NCBI GenBank assembly: GCA_019114645.1
Contig: DXFC01000180.1
Coordinates: forward strand, 1-18,982
Reading direction: 5' to 3'
Length of the DNA: 18,982 bases
Source: Candidatus Halomonas stercoripullorum
GTDB taxonomy: Bacteria > Pseudomonadota > Gammaproteobacteria > Pseudomonadales > Halomonadaceae
In this document: piece by piece, positions 14,508-18,982 of the stretch
Position numbering within the stretch: the stretch's first letter is position 1
How the letters are laid out: each line of letters opens with the position of its first letter
Notes under the pieces: model-generated
The model's database searches: none
The model's input: the letters and a program-made list of their open reading frames with translations, nothing else
Told to the model about the DNA's origin: nothing
Made by a program: the position numbers and the translations under genes

Positions 14508-16004
14508 TTATTTTTTACCGTGGCGCCTGCTGATCATCTGCTTGGCGAGCGGCAGCAGTAGCGAAAGCACGGCAATACTCAGCAATGCCAGTGAGATCGG
14601 CTTGTCGATGAATATCGACCAGTCGCCACCAGAGATTTGCAGCGCCCGGCGCATGGATTCCTCCATGATATTGCCAAGAATCAACGCCAGGATCAGTGGG
14701 GCGGCGGGGAAGCCGAAAAGGCGCATGCCAAGCCCCAGCAGACCAAAACCCAGCAGGAGCATCAAGTCGAACACGCTGAAACTCGTACCGTATACCCCGA
14801 TCATGCAAAAGATCAGAATCAGCGACAGCAGTAGCGCACGCGGCATATCGAGAATCTTGGCAATCAATGGAATCAGCGGCAGGTTGAGTACCAGCAACAT
14901 GATATTGCCGATATACATGCTAGCCACCACGCCCCAGAAGACATCGGGACGCTGCTCGAGCATCATGGGGCCGGGGGAGACCCCCATCACCAGTAGAGCG
15001 CCGAGTAACACGGCCGTAGTACCTGAGCCGGGTACCCCCAAGATCAGCAGCGGCACGAAGGAGCCGGTACAAGCCGCATTATTGGCCGCTTCAGGCGCCG
15101 CCAGCCCTTTGATGTTTCCTTTGCCGAAGGTTTCAGGATCCCTGGCGATACGCTTTTCCATGCCGTAGCCAAGAAATGACGCCACTGTGGCTCCCGCCCC
15201 CGGCAATACCCCAACGAAGAAACCCAGGAGCGAACTGCGACCGATCGGACCCGCGATATCCTTGACTTCACCTTTGGAAAGTTTCAGCGAGCCGACTCGG
15301 TTACGGGGCTGTTTCTCGCCACCGCCGCCACTGAGCAACATGTAAAACACCTCGGCCAAAGCAAATACTCCAAGCGCGACCACCAGAAAATCGATGCCGT
15401 CAAGAAGATGTGCAGAGCCAAATGTATAGCGCTCGGTACCGGTCTGCAGATCGATCCCCATGATCGAGATCATCATGCCGACCACAGCCGCTATCAGGCC
15501 CTTGACCAACGACTTGTCAGAGAGGGTAACGACGGCGGTCAGGCCCAGTACCATCAAGGCGAAGTATTCTGCGGGGCCAAAGCTCACCGCAAATTTACCC
15601 AGCACGGGTGCTACCAACATAAGGAAAACGACAGAGATGGTACCGCCGAGGAAGGAGGCATAGGCCGCAATAGCCAGCGCCTTGCCCGCCTGCCCCTTGC
15701 GTGCTAGCGGATAACCGTCGAAGGCGGTCGCCACGGTACCGGCCACCCCTGGCGCGTTGAGCAGAATCGATGAGGTCGAGCCGCCAAAAATCGCGCCATA
15801 ATATACCCCCGCCATTAGAATCAGACCTGACGAAGGCTCCATGGCGAATGTTAGCGGAATCATCAAAGCCAAAGCGCTAATCGGCCCTAGCCCGGGCAGC
15901 ATGCCGATAATAGTGCCGGCAAAAACCCCGACGAAAACGTAAACAATATTAATAGGTTCCAGCGCGATGCCGAAGCCATACATCAGGTTATTGAAGGCAT
16001 CCAT
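14508..16004 (-). CDS. tctA: Tripartite tricarboxylate transporter, large membrane subunit TctA
   Basis: The large integral-membrane subunit of a TTT-family secondary transporter that takes up substrate delivered by the periplasmic TctC. The 498 residues match the family and contain about 11-12 hydrophobic helices. The two repeated glycine-rich blocks of the family are present: GTIIGMLPGLGPISALALMI near 30-49 and GFFVGVLPGAGATVASFLGYG near 262-282. GGSTSSILLNAPG lies near 74-86 and GVPGSGTTAVLLG near 325-337. The ribosome site GAGAG is modest. It follows tctB by 73 bases and is the last gene of tctCBA. Substrate may be citrate or another di- or tricarboxylate; sequence alone does not decide. 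Confidence 0.95.
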   Translation of the reverse strand: MDAFNNLMYGFGIALEPINIVYVFVGVFAGTIIGMLPGLGPISALALMIPLTFAMEPSSGLILMAGVYYGAIFGGSTSSILLNAPGVAGTVATAFDGYPLARKGQAGKALAIAAYASFLGGTISVVFLMLVAPVLGKFAVSFGPAEYFALMVLGLTAVVTLSDKSLVKGLIAAVVGMMISIMGIDLQTGTERYTFGSAHLLDGIDFLVVALGVFALAEVFYMLLSGGGGEKQPRNRVGSLKLSKGEVKDIAGPIGRSSLLGFFVGVLPGAGATVASFLGYGMEKRIARDPETFGKGNIKGLAAPEAANNAACTGSFVPLLILGVPGSGTTAVLLGALLVMGVSPGPMMLEQRPDVFWGVVASMYIGNIMLLVLNLPLIPLIAKILDMPRALLLSLILIFCMIGVYGTSFSVFDLMLLLGFGLLGLGMRLFGFPAAPLILALILGNIMEESMRRALQISGGDWSIFIDKPISLALLSIAVLSLLLPLAKQMISRRHGKK

Positions 16005-16077
16005 AATTTTTCTCTCACTGGCGACTACTGTCTACTACTGGCGATAAAGTGGGCGCGCCAAATGTAGGCGTGGCAGA

Positions 16078-16560
16078 TCAGAACGGTAAAATGCCCGGCG
16101 GCAGATAAACGTCCATGCCACGGGTCATAGTCAGGTATAGCACCAGCACTACCCCAGCCGAAGTGGCCAAGTTGACGCTATGGCGCCGATAACCGAAATA
16201 CCAGGCCAGACTGAAGGAGAGTGTTAGCGAAGTCAGCACGAAGCCAAGCGGCACGAGCAGCAGAGCATAGGCTGCAATAGCCAGCGAGGTGATGACAATT
16301 CGGGACCAAGGACGCAGCAGTAACGGTTTTGCCTGCTCTTCTGAATCAAGCTCATCGGGTATGTCCTGATCCTTGGGCTTTTCCAGGAACAGCAGTACTG
16401 CCAAGCCGAACAGAGTGAAGCCCAACACCTTGGGAAATAAATCAGAGTCGATCGGCCGAGGCAGGGCAAAGTTGGGAATCTGAAAAGCCATCGCAAGATA
16501 GCCTGCTGCCACCAAGGCAATAATCAGTCCCAGTACCTGATTGGTATTAAATCTTGTCAT
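16078..16560 (-). CDS. tctB: Tripartite tricarboxylate transporter, small membrane subunit TctB
   Basis: A 160-residue membrane protein with about four hydrophobic segments (about 8-27, 43-60, 88-122 as a broken pair, and 132-148), the size and topology of TctB. The conserved pattern SDLFPKVLGFTLFGLAVLLF near 39-58 fits the family motif around an N-terminal D-x-FP. A charged cytoplasmic loop (60-83) separates the helix pairs. The ribosome site is weak, which may keep it below tctC in expression. It lies between tctC and tctA in the usual order, 114 bases after tctC with a stem-loop in between. Confidence 0.9.
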   Translation of the reverse strand: MTRFNTNQVLGLIIALVAAGYLAMAFQIPNFALPRPIDSDLFPKVLGFTLFGLAVLLFLEKPKDQDIPDELDSEEQAKPLLLRPWSRIVITSLAIAAYALLLVPLGFVLTSLTLSFSLAWYFGYRRHSVNLATSAGVVLVLYLTMTRGMDVYLPPGILPF

Positions 16561-16608
16561 AAGGATCTATCCGCAGCCGTAAAACACACGCTTTAGAGGC
16601 CAAGTATT

Positions 16609-16663
16609 GCGTTAGGGGGAGCATGGGCTCCGCAATGCGAAACCCATGCCAATCACCTAACGC
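16609..16663 (-). other. Nested intercistronic stem-loop between tctC and tctB
   Basis: Outer arms GCGTTAGG (16609-16616) and CCTAACGC (16656-16663) enclose inner arms GCATGGG (16621-16627) and CCCATGC (16643-16649), all perfect. It begins 11 bases after the tctC stop. No T-run follows, so it looks like an RNA-stabilising or partial-termination element that would let the binding protein be made in excess over TctB and TctA, as known for other solute-binding protein operons. Confidence 0.6.
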
Positions 16664-16674
16664 CTGTATTATCG

Positions 16675-17676
16675 TTATCCCCCCAGCAAGCCCAGTTCGC
16701 TCAGTACATCGCTGAACTGTTCTTTCTGCTCATCAAGGAAGGCACCAAATTCTTCACTGTTCTGATAGGCATCAATCCAGCCAAGCTGATCGCGGGCCTG
16801 CTGCCAACCCTCTGTCTCCAGCATTTGGGCGAACAGGTCTTCATAATAGGCAACCGCCTCGGCTGGCATATCCGGAGTCCCCATCACACCGCGCCAGATG
16901 TCAAAAGTGTAATCGATACCTTGCTCTTGATAAGTCGGCACTTCGGCCAGTACACCACCTATACGCTCAGGAGCGGAAACCCCGATAGCCCGGACATCGC
17001 TACCTTCGCCAAGCTGACCCGAGGCCTCACCGGCACCGGTAATAACCGCTTCAATATGTCCCCCCATCAGGTTGGTCATCGCCTCGCCACCGCCCGAGAA
17101 CGGCACATAGTTGATATCTGAAGCGTTGAGGCCAGCTGCCGAAGCCATTCCCGCCATGGAGATATGGTCCATCGAACCCGGGGCGCTGCCACCCCCCACA
17201 CTGAGGCCTGGATTGCTGCGTATAGCGTCGATCAGATCATTGAGCGACTCATATTCGGAATCCGCCGGTACCAATACGATCGAATAGTCGGTGATCAAGC
17301 GAGCAATAGGGGTAAAGTCGTTATGGTCATAGCGTGAAGTGCCGGCCAGAGGCACAAGAATGATGGGCGGGCTTGTCGCAAACAACTTATGAGGATTCCC
17401 TGCATCGCGTGCAATCTGCGCCCAGGCCACGGCGCCGCCGCCACCCGGTACGTTGATGGCGCCAAAGCTGCGCTCTGCCAGGCCCTCTTCCTGGATCACC
17501 CGTGATGTGGTACGTACCAGCGTATCCCAGCCACCGCCGGGATTAGCCGGAGCGATAAATTCGATATTACGCGTCGGTGACCAGTCATCAGCCTGAGCGG
17601 CAGTACTCAGACCGACCACTGCCGCAAGTGGCAACACGATGGCGCTTATACGAGAAAAAGGAAACTTGGCAGTCAT
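16675..17676 (-). CDS. tctC: Tripartite tricarboxylate transporter substrate-binding protein TctC
   Basis: The periplasmic binding protein of the TTT system (Bug family). The 333 residues include a signal peptide with a hydrophobic core (about 9-24) and a probable cleavage after AAQA (residues 26-29). Family blocks seen are RNIEFIAPANPGGGWDTLVR near 36-55, INVPGGGGAVAW near 74-85 and GGGSAPGSMDHI near 160-171. These glycine-rich loops bind carboxylate ligands in known members. AAGGAG lies 6 bases before the ATG, the strongest site of the operon. The 179-base gap to the response regulator upstream probably holds its promoter; CATAAT near 17798-17803 (minus) is a possible -10, but no convincing -35 goes with it. 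Confidence 0.95.
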   Translation of the reverse strand: MTAKFPFSRISAIVLPLAAVVGLSTAAQADDWSPTRNIEFIAPANPGGGWDTLVRTTSRVIQEEGLAERSFGAINVPGGGGAVAWAQIARDAGNPHKLFATSPPIILVPLAGTSRYDHNDFTPIARLITDYSIVLVPADSEYESLNDLIDAIRSNPGLSVGGGSAPGSMDHISMAGMASAAGLNASDINYVPFSGGGEAMTNLMGGHIEAVITGAGEASGQLGEGSDVRAIGVSAPERIGGVLAEVPTYQEQGIDYTFDIWRGVMGTPDMPAEAVAYYEDLFAQMLETEGWQQARDQLGWIDAYQNSEEFGAFLDEQKEQFSDVLSELGLLGG

Positions 17677-17855
17677 GTCGTTCTCCTTATATCGTTGTTA
17701 TCGATTGGTTACACATGAAACGTTAGGGGGCCGCTAAGCATCGAGCAACCTTATGCCCATTAGGAACAAATAGTTTTTTATGGCCATTATGTTCATTTTG
17801 CTCACGCCAACCATCGGCGCATCGATAAGCTCGACACCGCCAGGAGGCAGTACGG

Positions 17856-18602
17856 TTACGCATCGTCGCACCAAGGCGAGGCATCTCCCACCAGGTGATA
17901 ACGCCGCTCCGGTCGGCCCACATCACCATAGCCCAGCTCGGCCGCGACGACCTGAGCCGACACCAGAAATTCGAGATAACGCCTGGCCGTAGAGCGGCTG
18001 GCGCCCATGGCGCGAGCTGCCTCCATCGCGGCCAAGGGTCTGCCGGCGCTTTCCAGCGCCGCCACCACGGCTCGCAGCGTCAGTCTATCGATCCCCTTCG
18101 GCAAGCTACGGGCACTAGCGCCGGACGTACCTTCCGGGCGCAACCGGGCCAGAGCGTTGTCGAGCTCTTCTTGACTCAGTTCACTACGTGCGGCCAGCGC
18201 CTCACGTTTGCGGCGGAAGCGATCCAGCATCTGCTGCATGCGCATCGCTTCGACAGGCTTGATCAGATAATCAAAGATACCGCCGCGCAGCGCCTCGGAA
18301 ATAGTGTCCACCTCGCGTGCGGCAGTCACCATGACAATGTCGACATGCTGATGCTCATGGCGCAACGACCAGAGCAGTTCCAGACCGTTGACATCGGGTA
18401 GATAGGCATCGAGTAGCACCAGGTGCACGGCGTGGCCATGGCGGGTCATCAATTCACGTGCCTCAGCCCCGTTGCGGGCCATGCCCACTACGGCGAAACC
18501 CTCGCTATGTTCGATAAAGGCGCGATGAATTTCGGCAATCCGGAAGTCATCCTCGACGATCAAGATCCCATGCGTTTGGGACTTCCGCTGTGCAGTGTGC
18601 AT
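17856..18602 (-). CDS. CitB/DcuR-type response regulator
   Basis: A 248-residue regulator with an N-terminal receiver domain: acidic pocket E17-D18-D19 (LIVEDD), phospho-acceptor D65 (LVLLDAYLPDVNG), T93 (MVTAA) and K115 (LIKPVE). A helical linker follows, then a C-terminal helix-turn-helix (AMEAARAMGASRSTARRYLE, about 201-220) of the kind used by CitB, DcuR and DctR, regulators of C4-dicarboxylate and citrate uptake. This differs from the OmpR-type TctD regulator of Salmonella. I chose the ATG at 18602 because GGGGGAG directly precedes it and the receiver starts soon after; an in-frame start at 18674 would add 24 unrelated residues. It overlaps the sensor kinase gene by 43 bases and probably controls the downstream tctCBA genes. 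Confidence 0.9.
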   Translation of the reverse strand: MHTAQRKSQTHGILIVEDDFRIAEIHRAFIEHSEGFAVVGMARNGAEARELMTRHGHAVHLVLLDAYLPDVNGLELLWSLRHEHQHVDIVMVTAAREVDTISEALRGGIFDYLIKPVEAMRMQQMLDRFRRKREALAARSELSQEELDNALARLRPEGTSGASARSLPKGIDRLTLRAVVAALESAGRPLAAMEAARAMGASRSTARRYLEFLVSAQVVAAELGYGDVGRPERRYHLVGDASPWCDDA

Positions 18603-18982
18603 CTCTCCCCCAGAGTAGTTGTCGTTATTGTGTGGAGTTGACACAGCGAACGGTCGAGCACCACCGTAAAGCATGCTCCGCCCAGTTCGCCCTCCTCTAG
18701 AGTTATTTCACCACCATGTTCAAGACACAGCCGCTTGATCAGCGCCAACCCGATCCCGCGGTGCTTGCCCGGCTTGGTGGAAAAACCCTCTGCGAAGATT
18801 GTCTCGACATACCCGGGCGGCACTCCCGGGCCGTTGTCCTCCACCTCGATAAGTAACTGCTCACCCAGATCAGTGAAGAACAGCCGCACCTGGCCATTCT
18901 CCCCCGCTGCATGACAAGCATTATCCAGTAAGTTACCGATAACCGTCATCATCACTTCCTGGTCGATGGAAGTCAGCGCTGT
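18560..18982 (-). CDS. Sensor histidine kinase, C-terminal part (cut by window edge)
   Basis: The 3' 140 codons of a kinase that continues past the right edge. Only the ATP-binding domain is visible: N-box GNLLDNACHAAGENG, G1 box VEDNGPGVPPG, F-box and G2 box FAEGFSTKPGKHRGIGLAL, and the terminal strand GACFTVVLD. The sequence DQEVMMTVIGNLLDNA is typical of the CitA/DcuS/DctS kinases, which sense carboxylates with a periplasmic PAS domain; that domain and the phospho-accepting histidine lie outside the window. After the normal end at FTVVLD the frame runs on for about 30 residues, overlapping the response regulator gene. It is the partner of that regulator. Confidence 0.9.
   Translation of the reverse strand, partial: TALTSIDQEVMMTVIGNLLDNACHAAGENGQVRLFFTDLGEQLLIEVEDNGPGVPPGYVETIFAEGFSTKPGKHRGIGLALIKRLCLEHGGEITLEEGELGGACFTVVLDRSLCQLHTITTTTLGERCTLHSGSPKRMGS

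Noticed and set aside
14380..15168. 262-codon plus-strand frame opposite the tctA 3' end
   Set aside because: Shadow of tctA; low-complexity S/P-rich product and no ribosome site of note.
17677..17855. Sigma-54 promoter for tctC (TGG..GC pattern on the minus strand)
   Set aside because: Spacing between the GG and GC elements is not the required 10 bases.
1..18982. Defence, phage, integrative element or CRISPR system
   Set aside because: No transposase, integrase, toxin-antitoxin, nuclease-helicase cluster or direct-repeat array is seen; gene content and composition look chromosomal throughout.

Overview
This window reads as chromosomal DNA of a Halomonadaceae-like gammaproteobacterium (Halomonas or a close relative). 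That is an inference from moderately high GC, the hda-perM-purM-purN neighbourhood, the dcd-mrp pair, a tripartite tricarboxylate transporter, and protein sequences typical of the group. Genes are densely packed, with no gap over about 200 bases between called features. I see no tRNA, rRNA, insertion sequence, CRISPR array, phage gene or att site. Most of the window is ordinary core metabolism.

Layout, left to right. (1) 1-3754 is a glycerol catabolic locus: glpK (minus strand, C-terminus cut by the left edge), divergent glpR, then glpD. GlpR-type operators lie in the glpK/glpR gap and as a tandem pair over the glpD promoter. (2) 3804-6952 holds a membrane-anchored EEP-superfamily (YafD-like) protein, a class II fumarase that overlaps it tail to tail, and a divergent small lipoprotein. 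(3) 6970-10724 is a divergent replication and purine block: perM-hda on the minus strand with an ATGA overlap, and purM-purN on the plus strand, also with an ATGA overlap. (4) 10728-12251 carries dcd and mrp/apbC on the minus strand, each with a hairpin nearby. (5) 12384-14307 is a minus-strand cluster of unknown function: a 24-residue membrane microprotein, a possible 9-codon ORF, a lipoprotein interrupted at a run of nine G, and a membrane-anchored coiled-coil protein. (6) 14508-18982, all minus strand, encodes a CitAB/DctSR-type sensor kinase (cut by the right edge), its response regulator, and tctC-tctB-tctA, with a nested stem-loop between tctC and tctB.

How they work together: GlpK and GlpD turn glycerol into dihydroxyacetone phosphate, and GlpR represses both in the absence of glycerol 3-phosphate. 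The two-component pair probably senses a di- or tricarboxylate and switches on the TctCBA uptake system, which would feed the TCA cycle in which fumarase acts. PurM and PurN carry out steps 5 and 3 of purine synthesis. Hda resets DnaA after replication starts, and Dcd feeds dUMP/dTTP supply.

I do not see a clear new defence or mobile system. The least explained part is the envelope cluster at 12384-14307, with its microprotein and homopolymer-interrupted lipoprotein.
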